Source: PWPR01 sp046542315 (GTDB lineage: Bacteria; Bacillota; UBA994; PWPR01). Taken from it: 21,453 nucleotides of DNA. The DNA is taken from the NCBI GenBank assembly GCA_046542315.1, contig JBKHBO010000030.1:1-21453 (forward strand). The letters are read 5' to 3'. Both the position numbers and the translations under genes were made by a program. Shown here piece by piece: positions 1 to 7,756 of this stretch. How positions within the stretch are numbered: position 1 is the first letter of the stretch; each line of letters starts with the position of its first letter. The notes under the pieces were generated by a model. That model ran no database searches and had not been told where the DNA came from. It worked only from the letters and a program-made list of their open reading frames with translations.

Positions 1-121
1 CCCTACAAGAGACTTTTGAATAATTATTTCAATAATTTATGTTAATTTAGTAGAATATGATGATAAAAATAAACTTAAAAATATTGTAAAATTAAACTTG
101 ATTTAAAGAGGAGAGAATGAT

Positions 122-526
122 TTGGACAAAGAATTACTAAATAAAGCTACAAAGGCTATAGAAAAAGCATATAGTCCTTACTCTAATTATAGTGTAGGGG
201 CAGCAGTAAGAACAGAAGAGGGCACAGTTTTTGATGGATGTAATATAGAGAATGCTTCCTATGGCTTAAGCATTTGTGCTGAGAGAGTTGCTCTTTTCAA
301 AGCTGTTAGCGAAGGACAAGAGAATATTACGGAAATAAGCATAGTGATTGATGATGATATTTTACCATCTCCTTGTGGGGCATGCAGACAAGTTATTTCA
401 GAACTAGCTCCAGATGCGAAAATTACTTTAGCTACTAAAAATGGCTTATACAAAGAGACAAAAATTGACAAACTGCTTCCAAATGCATTCAAGTTGGACA
501 ATAGGAAGGTAAAAGATGAAGAATAA
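122..526 (+). CDS. cdd: Cytidine deaminase
   Basis: Zinc hydrolase that deaminates cytidine and deoxycytidine to uridine and deoxyuridine in cytoplasmic pyrimidine salvage. The 134-residue length is normal for the small tetrameric bacterial form. The active-site signature is complete: C52-A-E54 (zinc ligand and proton-shuttling Glu) and P84-C85-G-A-C88 (two further zinc ligands). The start is a TTG at 122, preceded about 7 bases upstream by AAAGAGGAGAG (105-115); the ATG at 117 is out of frame. The 3' end overlaps era by 11 bases, so the two are probably translationally coupled. No confident promoter is visible in 1-110; the gene may be transcribed from further upstream, as cdd commonly follows ybeY/dgkA in Firmicutes. 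Confidence 0.96.
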   Translation: MDKELLNKATKAIEKAYSPYSNYSVGAAVRTEEGTVFDGCNIENASYGLSICAERVALFKAVSEGQENITEISIVIDDDILPSPCGACRQVISELAPDAKITLATKNGLYKETKIDKLLPNAFKLDNRKVKDEE

Positions 527-1403
527 ATCAGGATTTGTAAGTGTTATAGGTAGACCTAATGTTGGAAAATCAACTTTGCTTAATAGGATAATGGGTTATA
601 AGATTTTAATAGAGTCCAACAAGCCACAAGCAACTAGAAATAGTATTCATTGTATATACAATGAAGAAAGAGGACAGGTAGTGTTTTTAGATACACCTGG
701 AATACATAAACCACATCATAAACTTGGAGAATCATTAGTCTCGAGTGCAAAAAGGGCTTTGAAGGATGTAGATTTAATCCTATTTATGGTTGAACCAGAC
801 AATCAGCTTGGACCTGGAGATAAGTATATTGCAGAAATATTGAAAGATATAAGTATTCCATGTGCTTTGGTACTAAATAAAATTGATTCTGTTTCCAAAG
901 AGGATATAATTTTGATTCTCAGCAGATGGGCTGAATTATATGATTTTGATGAATACATTCCTATTTCAGCTACTAGCGGAGAGAATGTAGATAGGTTAAA
1001 AGACTTGATTTTTTCATATTTAGAAGAAGGCCCAATGTATTATCCAGAAGATATGATTACTGACAGGCCTGAAGAATTTGTTGTTATAGAAATGATCAGA
1101 GAAAAAATATTCAATAATACTATGGAAGAAATTCCTTATTCTGTAGCAGTAGATCTAAGAGATTATGAGCAAAGAGAAGATATAATGTACATAGCTGCGG
1201 ATATAATTGTTGAAAGAGATAGCCAAAAAGGAATAATTATTGGTAAAAGAGGTTCTATGCTAAAAAAGATAGGGTCTGAAGCTAGGAAGGATATAGAGAA
1301 TCTTTTAGCTACAAAGGTTTATTTAGACTTACACGTAAGGTACAAAAAGGATTGGCGAAATAAAGATAGTATTTTGAAAGAACTTGGATACAAGGAGGAT
1401 TAG
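516..1403 (+). CDS. era: GTPase Era, 30S ribosome assembly
   Basis: Essential GTPase that binds the 3' end of 16S rRNA and helps mature the 30S subunit; peripheral to the membrane. At 295 residues it is full length. The GTPase motifs are all present: G1 GRPNVGKS (12-19), a G2 threonine in QATR (about 40), G3 DTPG (59-62), G4 NKID (121-124) and G5 SATSG (151-155). The C-terminal KH domain is recognisable from the GKRGSMLK turn at 243-250. It starts inside the end of cdd and ends 4 bases before deoC, in the conserved cdd–era–recO block of Firmicutes, here with deoC inserted before recO. Confidence 0.97.
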   Translation: MKNKSGFVSVIGRPNVGKSTLLNRIMGYKILIESNKPQATRNSIHCIYNEERGQVVFLDTPGIHKPHHKLGESLVSSAKRALKDVDLILFMVEPDNQLGPGDKYIAEILKDISIPCALVLNKIDSVSKEDIILILSRWAELYDFDEYIPISATSGENVDRLKDLIFSYLEEGPMYYPEDMITDRPEEFVVIEMIREKIFNNTMEEIPYSVAVDLRDYEQREDIMYIAADIIVERDSQKGIIIGKRGSMLKKIGSEARKDIENLLATKVYLDLHVRYKKDWRNKDSILKELGYKED

Positions 1404-1407
1404 TTTA

Positions 1408-2058
1408 ATGAATTTAGCAAAATATATAGATCACACTTATTTGAAGCCTATTGGAACTAGTAAAGAAATAGAAAAGTTGTGTGAAGAAGCTAAGGAATAT
1501 GAATTTGTCGCAGTATGCGTCAATCCTGTTTGGATTGATACTTGTAAAAAGTTACTTAAAGGAACATCAGTAAAGGTAGCAACTGTTATTGGATTTCCTT
1601 TGGGTGCTATGACGACTGATTCAAAAGTTTTTGAAACAAAAAACGCTATCGAACTAGGTGCAGATGAGATAGACATGGTTATGAATATTGGTAAAATGCT
1701 GGAAGAAGACTACGATTATGTTAATGAAGACATATCTAAAATTGCTAGTACATGTGGTAACAAAGTATTAAAAGTTATTATAGAAACTGCTTATTTATCA
1801 AAAGATGAGATAGTTAAGGCTTGTAAACTTGCTGTTGAAGCTGGTGCTGATTATGTCAAAACTTCTACAGGATTTGCTTCTGAAGGAGCCACGCTTGAAA
1901 ATGTAATGCTTATGAGAGAAACTGTTGGAGAAAATATAGGAGTGAAAGCAGCAGGTGGAATAAGAAATTACAGTGATGCAATTAAGATGATTGAAGCTGG
2001 AGCAACTAGACTTGGAGCAAGTTCTGGCGTTAAAATTGCAAGCGGAGCTAATGAGTAA
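1408..2058 (+). CDS. deoC: Deoxyribose-phosphate aldolase
   Basis: Class I aldolase that splits 2-deoxyribose 5-phosphate into acetaldehyde and glyceraldehyde 3-phosphate in deoxynucleoside catabolism. With the start at ATG 1408, which has AAGGAGG at 1392-1398, the product is 216 residues, normal for the family; the longer frame from TTG 1384 would lie inside era and upstream of this ribosome site. Key residues are in place: D89 in EIDMVMN, the Schiff-base lysine K151 in VKTSTGF and K180 in VKAAGGI. The stop overlaps the recO start by 8 bases. Its place between era and recO is less usual than cdd–era–recO alone, but pairs nucleoside salvage with cdd. Confidence 0.96.
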   Translation: MNLAKYIDHTYLKPIGTSKEIEKLCEEAKEYEFVAVCVNPVWIDTCKKLLKGTSVKVATVIGFPLGAMTTDSKVFETKNAIELGADEIDMVMNIGKMLEEDYDYVNEDISKIASTCGNKVLKVIIETAYLSKDEIVKACKLAVEAGADYVKTSTGFASEGATLENVMLMRETVGENIGVKAAGGIRNYSDAIKMIEAGATRLGASSGVKIASGANE

Positions 2059-2770
2059 TTATCAAGGAATAGTTCTTTCTTCAAAGGAATACAAAGAAAA
2101 CGATAAGTTAATAACATGTTTAGTAAGAGATTTAGGTAAGATAAATATTATTATTGAAAACTCTAATGATTCTAGCACAAATTTTGCATTATCTGAGCCT
2201 TTATGTCTTATAGATTTTTCAGCTAGAAAAATGTCTAATTCAGACTGTTTATACTATATATACCAAAGCAGATTGAAAGATGCGTATAAAGAAGTTAGAA
2301 ATTCACAAGTTAAATTAGCTTATGCAATTTATTTTTTGAACCTTGTAGCTAGCTTAATAGATTATTGTGAAGTAGAGCAGAAAGTGTTTGATTATACTAA
2401 ACAATATCTCAACCTTAACAAGGTTGTTGATGAATCTGAAATAGGTCTATATACTACAATTATGAGCATAAGATTATTAGCAATTTTAGGATTAGGCGCA
2501 ATGCCTAAATGGTGTTTTATGTGTGATGAAGAGCATCAAGAGTTTATTTATATAACTGAAAGTGGATTATCGTTGTGTAAAAGTTGTGTAGATGATAAAT
2601 ATCATGTTAAAATAGCTAAAGATAGATGGAGAAGTTTTGCTGAAAGCGAAATGACAGAATTAATAGATATGGATTTTAGTAAAGAAGAACTTACTGCGAT
2701 TGAACTTTATATTAAAGGAATTGTCGGAAAAGATATAAAAGGTTATAAATATTTAAATTTAATAAGGTAA
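2051..2770 (+). CDS. recO: DNA repair protein RecO
   Basis: Recombination mediator that helps load RecA on SSB-coated single strands and anneals DNA in the RecFOR pathway. With the start at ATG 2051 (MSNYQGIVLSSKEYKEND) the product is 239 residues, matching the family; a longer frame from 1991 would lie within deoC. The N-terminal OB-fold has the usual GIVL start, and the C-terminal half carries the zinc finger C155-x2-C158 … C176-x2-C179. Only a weak ribosome site (GCGGAG near 2042-2047) precedes the start, so translation is probably coupled to deoC through the 8-base overlap. Confidence 0.94.
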   Translation: MSNYQGIVLSSKEYKENDKLITCLVRDLGKINIIIENSNDSSTNFALSEPLCLIDFSARKMSNSDCLYYIYQSRLKDAYKEVRNSQVKLAYAIYFLNLVASLIDYCEVEQKVFDYTKQYLNLNKVVDESEIGLYTTIMSIRLLAILGLGAMPKWCFMCDEEHQEFIYITESGLSLCKSCVDDKYHVKIAKDRWRSFAESEMTELIDMDFSKEELTAIELYIKGIVGKDIKGYKYLNLIR

Positions 2771-2785
2771 TAGGAGGATATAGAA

Positions 2786-3148
2786 ATGACGGATAATTTA
2801 TTAGAAAAAATTGATCTTGTAAGAGAGAGAACAGGTTGCACATATGAGGAAGCAAAACAGTTGCTTAATGATTATGACCAAGATGTTGTAGAAGCAATTA
2901 TTGGATTTGAAAAAGAGAAATCTAATAAAGAAGAGGATAAAGTGAATAGTGAAAATTTAATTGATAAAGTTAAAGAAATTATAAGAGAAGGCAATGTTAA
3001 AAGAATTATTATAAAGCAAGATGATAAAGTCTTTTTAGATATACCAGTAAATTTTGGTGTTGTAGCAGTGGTTTTAGCACCTTATTTAACTATCTTGGGA
3101 AGTATTGTTGCTTTGGCCAATGATTATAAAATTGAAGTAATAAAATAA
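2786..3148 (+). CDS. UBA-like / DUF4342 small protein
   Basis: A 120-residue protein of unknown function. Residues about 4-42 resemble the UBA-like fold of EF-Ts and NAC (a helix with TGCTYEEAKQLL followed by DVVEAIIGFE). Residues about 57-120 match the DUF4342 pattern as I know it: DKVKEIIREGNVKRIII, then a short hydrophobic part (IPVNFGVVAVVLAPYLTILG) that could be one membrane helix or a buried helix, then YKIEVIK. A charged linker joins the two. It has a good AGGAGG site at 2773-2778 and lies 15 bases after recO, so it is in the same operon. A role in nascent-chain or ribosome binding is only a guess from the UBA-like part. Confidence 0.85.
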   Translation: MTDNLLEKIDLVRERTGCTYEEAKQLLNDYDQDVVEAIIGFEKEKSNKEEDKVNSENLIDKVKEIIREGNVKRIIIKQDDKVFLDIPVNFGVVAVVLAPYLTILGSIVALANDYKIEVIK

Positions 3149-3171
3149 CTATAAAAGTTTAATACATTTAT

Positions 3172-3186
3172 GAGGTGAGCACAATA
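3172..3186 (+). promoter_or_regulatory. Ribosome site that places ccpN initiation on ATA
   Basis: GAGGTGA at 3172-3178 is an extended Shine–Dalgarno match. The only ordinary start codon near the 5' end of the reading frame, GTG at 3175, lies inside it, and no other ribosome site precedes that GTG. Five bases after the match, at the normal distance, stands ATA (3184-3186), in frame with the protein. The minus-strand GTPase gene in this window has GGAGGTG then five bases then ATG, the same spacing. Confidence 0.5.
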
Positions 3187-3816
3187 GAGTTAAGTGAAAG
3201 ACAAAAAGAGATTGTAAAAATTGTAAAGAATAATGGACCAATCAGAGGTCAAGACATAGCAAGTAAACTTGATTTGACTCGTGCTGCACTTCGTGCTGAT
3301 TTAGCTATATTAACAATGTTAGGTTACCTTGGAGCTAGACCTAGAGTTGGATACTATTATTCGGGAAAAACTATTACATCTTTATTGGTAGAAAACATAA
3401 AGAAAATTAAAGTAGGAGATGTACAATCTGTCCCTGTAGTTTTAAACCAGACACAAACTATTTATGATGCAATCGCTACACTGTTTCTTGAAGATGTAGG
3501 CACGTTGTTTGTAATCAACAATGAAGGATATCTAGAAGGTGTAGTTTCAAGAAAAGACTTATTAAAAGGTTTATTAGGAAATAATAGTGCGCAAAGCATG
3601 CCTGTTAGTATAATTATGACAAGAATGCCAAACATTCATTATATAACAGAAAGAGATGATGTTATGGAGGCTGCAAGAAGGATTAATGAATATCAAATTG
3701 ATAGCCTGCCAGTAGTAGAAGTTATAAATGAATCTGGTTTAGAGAAATTGAAAGTTGTCGGAAGAATATCTAAAACGAATATTACAAGAATTTTCGTTGA
3801 ATTAGCTGAAGAATAA
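3175..3816 (+). CDS. ccpN: CcpN/YqzB-type CBS-domain repressor
   Basis: Transcription regulator of the CcpN family, known in Bacillus subtilis as a glycolysis-responsive repressor of gluconeogenic genes. Residues about 5-60 form a winged helix-turn-helix (ERQKEIVKIVKNNGPIRGQD … LTRAALRADLAILTMLGYLG), followed by GARPRVGYYYSG, a family hallmark. Residues about 78-210 hold two CBS domains for a nucleotide or metabolite signal. The coordinates use GTG 3175 (213 residues), but the ribosome site suggests initiation at ATA 3184 (210 residues). It sits 13 bases before the dikinase regulatory gene; this ccpN–yqfL pairing is conserved and ties the regulator to PEP/pyruvate interconversion. Identity is clear, the exact targets here are inferred. 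Confidence 0.92.
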   Translation: MSTIELSERQKEIVKIVKNNGPIRGQDIASKLDLTRAALRADLAILTMLGYLGARPRVGYYYSGKTITSLLVENIKKIKVGDVQSVPVVLNQTQTIYDAIATLFLEDVGTLFVINNEGYLEGVVSRKDLLKGLLGNNSAQSMPVSIIMTRMPNIHYITERDDVMEAARRINEYQIDSLPVVEVINESGLEKLKVVGRISKTNITRIFVELAEE

Positions 3817-3829
3817 GGAGAGTAAATAA

Positions 3830-4639
3830 ATGTCTGATTCATTGGTTGTCTATGTTTTATCTGATTCAATAGGAGAAACGGCAGAAAGAGTTCTTAGAGC
3901 AGCATCAAGTCAGTTTGAAGAACACAATATAATCTTTAAAAAGTTTTCTTATGTTACTAGCACCAGTATATTGCAACAAGTTTTGGAAGAGGCTTCCGAT
4001 GAGGCTGATATAGTAGCATACACTTTTGTTATAAGGGAACTTAATCAATATATAGATGGTAATAAAAATTCATACACTTTTTCAACTATAGATTTGATGT
4101 CTAATATTATAGAGACAATTGTGTCAGTTAAAAACTGGGAACCAAAAGGAGAAGCCGGTTTAATACACACTTTAGATGAAGAATATTTCAAACAAGTAGA
4201 AGCTATTGAATTTGCTGTTAAGTATGATGATGGGAAAGATCCAAGAGGCTTATTAAAAGCAGATATTGTATTAATAGGTGTTTCTAGAACGTCAAAAACA
4301 CCTTTAAGCATGTATTTAGCTCATAGAGGTTACAAAGTAGCTAATGTACCTCTTATGCCGGAAGTATCACCCCCAAAAGAATTATTCTCTGCTGATAGCG
4401 GAACAGTAATTGGTTTAATCATTAGCCCAGATCTTTTGGTGGAAATTAGGAATGAACGACTCAAATCTTTAGGGCTGAGTAAAGGCGCAACATATGCCGC
4501 AAGAGGACGTATAGAACAGGAACTAAAATATGCCTTAGAAGTAATGGAAGACTTGGATTGTAGTATTATTGATGTTACACATAAGGCTGTGGAAGAAACA
4601 GCAAATCTAATAATAGAAATGGTAAAGAATGGCCATTAA
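3830..4639 (+). CDS. ppsR: PEP synthase / pyruvate phosphate dikinase regulatory protein
   Basis: DUF299 bifunctional enzyme: ADP-dependent kinase and Pi-dependent pyrophosphorylase that switches pyruvate phosphate dikinase or PEP synthase off and on by modifying a threonine near its catalytic histidine. At 269 residues it is full length. The N-terminus VYVLSDSIGETAE is characteristic, and the P-loop-like GVSRTSKT is at 150-157, followed by LAHRGYKVANVPLMPE. A TAAGGAG ribosome site at 3814-3820 overlaps the ccpN stop, suggesting coupled translation. No ppdK or ppsA lies in this window, so the substrate enzyme must be elsewhere; in Firmicutes it is usually PPDK. Last gene of the operon. B. subtilis homologue: YqfL. 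Confidence 0.94.
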   Translation: MSDSLVVYVLSDSIGETAERVLRAASSQFEEHNIIFKKFSYVTSTSILQQVLEEASDEADIVAYTFVIRELNQYIDGNKNSYTFSTIDLMSNIIETIVSVKNWEPKGEAGLIHTLDEEYFKQVEAIEFAVKYDDGKDPRGLLKADIVLIGVSRTSKTPLSMYLAHRGYKVANVPLMPEVSPPKELFSADSGTVIGLIISPDLLVEIRNERLKSLGLSKGATYAARGRIEQELKYALEVMEDLDCSIIDVTHKAVEETANLIIEMVKNGH

Positions 4640-4640
4640 A

Positions 4641-4671
4641 CAAGGGTGCTTGAGCATTCTTGTTTTTTTTT
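4641..4671 (+). terminator. Intrinsic terminator after ppsR
   Basis: A 9-pair stem, CAAGGGTGC (4641-4649) with GCATTCTTG (4654-4662) and two G·U pairs, a TTGA loop and nine T residues (4663-4671). It begins two bases after the ppsR stop and closes the cdd–ppsR operon. The following 4672-4814 holds no gene; I see only a 9-base direct repeat AATACAAAT (4689 and 4714) and no convincing promoter, although one for dnaG must be there or upstream. Confidence 0.9.
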
Positions 4672-4814
4672 GAGATAGAACTTTTATTAATACAAATGTG
4701 AAAAATCTATCAAAATACAAATAGTCATGCAGGAATATATCTATTAATCTTGAAGGAGTATAGAGAGTAATTTAGATATTGAACCAAAGATGAATTTAGG
4801 AGAATGTTTAATTA

Positions 4815-6566
4815 ATGAAAAATGATTTCAAAAATAATAACGTTGAAGAAATAAAAGCAAGAATTAACCCCTTAGAGATTATTTCAAAGTATGTGACACT
4901 TGAAAAATCAGGAGATAAATATAAGGGGCTTTGTCCATTTCACCAGGAAAATACACCATCTTTCTTTGTAGACCCAAACAATGGATTATATTATTGCTTT
5001 GGATGCCAAGCTGGTGGAGATGTTATTAAATTTTTAATGGAATTAGAAGGTTGGACTTTTATTGAAACTATGAGGTATTTAGCTCAAGAAGTAGGTGTAT
5101 CTTTCAATGAAAACACAGAAAAAAAATATTCAGAAAAAGAAAAACTATATAAAGCTAATGAAAATATAAAGAAGTATTATAAATATAATTTGTATGATAA
5201 AAGTGGTGAAAATGGTCTTGCTTATTTATATAATAGGGGTTTTACCGATAAAGTAATAAAGCTAGCTGAGATTGGCTATGCGCTTCCTGGGTGGAGCAAT
5301 TTATTGAAATACATAAAAGATAATGATTTTAATATTGAGCAGTATTTAAATCTTGGTTTAATTAAACATAGTAGTAATTCTAATTATAAGCAGAAATACT
5401 ATGATCAGTTTAGAAATAGAATTGTGTTCCCTATAAAAGATGTCTTAGGAAGGACTATTGGATTTGGTGGTCGAACTATAAGTGATGAACAGCCAAAGTA
5501 TTTAAATTCTTCAGAAAGTATGATTTATCATAAGAGTTATTCGTTGTATGGTATTTATCAAGCTAGAAAAGCTATTAAAGAAAATGATTATGTGATTTTA
5601 GCTGAAGGCTATTTAGATGTATTAGCTTTATGGCAAGCTGGGTTTTATAATACTGTAGCATCTTTAGGAACAGCATTTACAAAAGAACAATCAAGTATTA
5701 TTAAAAGATACACTTCTAATATAGTAATTTGCTATGATGGAGACTCTGCAGGAAAAAGTGCAAGCAAAAAGGCTATAGAAGTAATGAAAAACTATGATTT
5801 TAATATAAAAGTTGCAGTAATTCCTAATAATTTAGATCCTGATGATTATATTAAAGAATATGGTCATAAGAAGTTTAGAGAAGAAATTTTAACAAAGGCA
5901 ATTCCAGCAATGGATTTTATAGCCAAAGATATAAGTGATAAGTACAATTTAGAAAACAGGCAAGAGAAACTTAAATTTGCTGCTGAATTAGTAAAATTTC
6001 TGTCTAATTTAGAAAATCGTTTACAACAAGCAGGATATTTGGATACTTATGCCGAACAATATAAACTAGATAAGAGTGCTTTAGAGTATGAGTTGAGAAG
6101 AGCTATAAGCTCAAAAAGAGTAAGTCAAAATAGAAATAATCAAGAGAATAACAAAAAAAATAACGAAAAATTAAAAGAAAAAATTTTGACTCAAGAGAAA
6201 AAACTGTTAAAATTAATAATTGACTCTAAAAAGTCAATAAAAAGTGATATTTTTGTTTCACCTGAACATAAAAAGTTATGCGACTTGATTAATTCTAAAG
6301 ATTGGACAACTATAGATGATTTAGTTGATTTGTCTAGAGAACACAATATTGAAGGGGTAATAGCTAATATTATTTTCTATGATTCAATTGAAGAAAGTGA
6401 AGTTGATTTGGTTAGACAACTTACTATATTAAGTATGGAAAGAAAAATTAATTTGTTAAGGAAGAGGATATCTAATTCCGTAAGAATAGGTGAAGATCCA
6501 ACTGAGTTACTTCTTGAATTTAAGAAGTTAGAGCACGAGCGAGCTCAACTTTATACCAATAAATAG
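4815..6566 (+). CDS. dnaG: DNA primase
   Basis: Primase that makes RNA primers at the replication fork in partnership with the DnaB/DnaC helicase. The 583 residues cover all three domains. The CHC2 zinc finger is C40-x2-H43 … C61-x2-C64. The RNA polymerase core contains the TOPRIM fold with E264-GYLD (acid) and D308-G-D310 (metal-binding), and YGIYQARKAI before it. The C-terminal part, about 430-583, after an Asn/Lys-rich linker (RNNQENNKKNNEK), is the helicase-binding domain. The start ATG 4815 has AGGAGA at 4798-4803. It lies 27 bases before rpoD, the classical macromolecular synthesis operon arrangement, without rpsU. Confidence 0.97.
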   Translation: MKNDFKNNNVEEIKARINPLEIISKYVTLEKSGDKYKGLCPFHQENTPSFFVDPNNGLYYCFGCQAGGDVIKFLMELEGWTFIETMRYLAQEVGVSFNENTEKKYSEKEKLYKANENIKKYYKYNLYDKSGENGLAYLYNRGFTDKVIKLAEIGYALPGWSNLLKYIKDNDFNIEQYLNLGLIKHSSNSNYKQKYYDQFRNRIVFPIKDVLGRTIGFGGRTISDEQPKYLNSSESMIYHKSYSLYGIYQARKAIKENDYVILAEGYLDVLALWQAGFYNTVASLGTAFTKEQSSIIKRYTSNIVICYDGDSAGKSASKKAIEVMKNYDFNIKVAVIPNNLDPDDYIKEYGHKKFREEILTKAIPAMDFIAKDISDKYNLENRQEKLKFAAELVKFLSNLENRLQQAGYLDTYAEQYKLDKSALEYELRRAISSKRVSQNRNNQENNKKNNEKLKEKILTQEKKLLKLIIDSKKSIKSDIFVSPEHKKLCDLINSKDWTTIDDLVDLSREHNIEGVIANIIFYDSIEESEVDLVRQLTILSMERKINLLRKRISNSVRIGEDPTELLLEFKKLEHERAQLYTNK

Positions 6567-6593
6567 TTTAGTAGTTAGAAGGGAGAGGCTTTC

Positions 6594-7700
6594 ATGGCAG
6601 AAGCGATAGAGAAGAAAAATAATGAAAAAGATATTTCTTGGAAAGAAGTAGTAGAAGAACTACTTCAAAAAGGCCAAGAAAAAGGCAGTTTAACTTATGA
6701 AGAAATTACAGAGGCATTACAAGAGATTGCATTAAGTGTTGATCAAATTGAAATGCTTTATGATACATTTGCTGAGATGAACATTGATCTTCTTGATGAT
6801 GAAGAAAGTGATATAGACGAAAAAGATTCAGACGATAAAGACAATAAAAAAGAAGATTATTTGTCAAAAATCAAAACCAGTGATCCAGTAAGGATGTATC
6901 TAAAAGAAATAGGTAGAGTTTCTTTGTTAACTGCAGAAGAAGAGGTAATACTTGCTAAGAGAATGGAAGCAGGAGACCCAGCAGCAAGAAGAAAATTAGT
7001 TGAGGCAAATCTTAGGCTAGTTGTAAGCATAGCCAAGCGTTATGTAGGTAGAGGTATGTTGTTTCTTGACTTAATCCAAGAAGGAAATCTAGGATTAATG
7101 AAAGCAGTTGAGAAGTTTGATTATACTAAGGGATATAAGTTTAGTACTTATGCAACTTGGTGGATTAGACAAGCTATAACAAGAGCGATAGCTGACCAAG
7201 CAAGAACAATTCGTGTACCTGTACATATGGTAGAAACAATAAATAAACTTATAAGGATATCAAGGCAATTGCTTCAAGAATTAGGTAGAGATCCTACACC
7301 TGAAGAAATTGGAGAGAAGATGGGAATATCTGAGGAAAAAGTGAATCAAATTCTCAAAATAGCTCAAGAACCTGTTTCCTTAGAAATACCTATAGGCGAG
7401 GAAGAAGATTCTCATTTAGGTGACTTCATCCCAGATGATGATGCTATTGCTCCTGATGATGCTGCTGCATATGAGTTGTTAAAGGATCAACTTGAAGATG
7501 TATTACACACCTTAACAGACAGAGAGCAAAGAGTATTAAAGCTTCGATTTGGTTTAGAGGATGGAAGAAATAGAACTTTAGAAGAAGTTGGAAAACAATT
7601 TGGAGTAACAAGAGAAAGAATTAGACAAATTGAGGCTAAAGCTCTTAGAAAATTAAGACATCCAAGCAGAAGTAAGCAGCTTAAAGACTTTTTAGAGTAA
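6594..7700 (+). CDS. rpoD: Primary sigma factor RpoD/SigA
   Basis: Housekeeping sigma-70 factor that directs RNA polymerase to the TTGACA/TATAAT promoters seen elsewhere in this window. The 368 residues hold a short region 1.1, an acidic linker (about 68-88), region 1.2 (DPVRMYLKEIGRVSLLT, about 97-113), region 2 with the RYVGRGMLFLDLIQEGN core and the melting/-10 recognition segment YATWWIRQAITRAIADQAR (186-204), region 3, and region 4.2 with the helix-turn-helix LEEVGKQFGVTRERIRQIE (329-347). The GAAGGGAGAGG site precedes ATG 6594. No simple terminator follows the stop; the next one is the PyrR attenuator of carAB. Confidence 0.98.
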   Translation: MAEAIEKKNNEKDISWKEVVEELLQKGQEKGSLTYEEITEALQEIALSVDQIEMLYDTFAEMNIDLLDDEESDIDEKDSDDKDNKKEDYLSKIKTSDPVRMYLKEIGRVSLLTAEEEVILAKRMEAGDPAARRKLVEANLRLVVSIAKRYVGRGMLFLDLIQEGNLGLMKAVEKFDYTKGYKFSTYATWWIRQAITRAIADQARTIRVPVHMVETINKLIRISRQLLQELGRDPTPEEIGEKMGISEEKVNQILKIAQEPVSLEIPIGEEEDSHLGDFIPDDDAIAPDDAAAYELLKDQLEDVLHTLTDREQRVLKLRFGLEDGRNRTLEEVGKQFGVTRERIRQIEAKALRKLRHPSRSKQLKDFLE

Positions 7701-7705
7701 TCCTA

Positions 7706-7734
7706 TTGACAAAATGAATGCTATAAGATAGTAT
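7706..7734 (+). promoter_or_regulatory. Promoter of carAB
   Basis: Consensus -35 TTGACA (7706-7711), a 17-base spacer and -10 TAGTAT (7729-7734), 6 bases after the rpoD stop. Predicted transcript start is near 7741, which places the whole PyrR-binding hairpin and attenuator in the leader RNA. An overlapping TAAGAT at 7724 has poor spacing. Confidence 0.75.
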
Positions 7735-7739
7735 TCATT
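7713..7739. repeat. Long palindrome over the carAB promoter, possible operator
   Basis: Arms ATGAATGCTAT (7714-7724) and ATAGTATTCAT (7728-7738) are complementary over 11 positions with one G·T, separated by AAG, and a further A/T pair flanks them. The element fills the -35/-10 spacer and covers the -10 hexamer. It has no T-tract, so it is not a good intrinsic terminator. It may be an operator for an unknown repressor; no regulator gene lies next to it. Confidence 0.6.
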
Positions 7740-7756
7740 AGAAAAGTAAATTATTG

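Noticed and set aside
1..121. Tail of an upstream gene at the left edge
   Set aside because: All three forward frames close within 45 bases (stops at 17, 21 and 43) and none gives a recognisable C-terminus; no confident promoter either.
1384..1407. Longer deoC start at TTG 1384
   Set aside because: It lies within era and before the AAGGAGG site that serves ATG 1408; the family begins with the NLAKYIDHT-type sequence.
1991..2050. Longer recO start at 1991
   Set aside because: The extra residues are deoC read in another frame; RecO proteins begin at the MSNYQGIVL-type sequence encoded from 2051.
4689..4722. Direct repeat AATACAAAT upstream of dnaG
   Set aside because: Nine bases in AT-rich DNA, 25 bases apart, with no promoter in register; chance is a sufficient explanation.
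4804..4815. Three-codon ORF ending in TAATG at the dnaG start
   Set aside because: The ribosome site is too close to its ATG (no spacing) and fits the dnaG ATG at 4815 instead.
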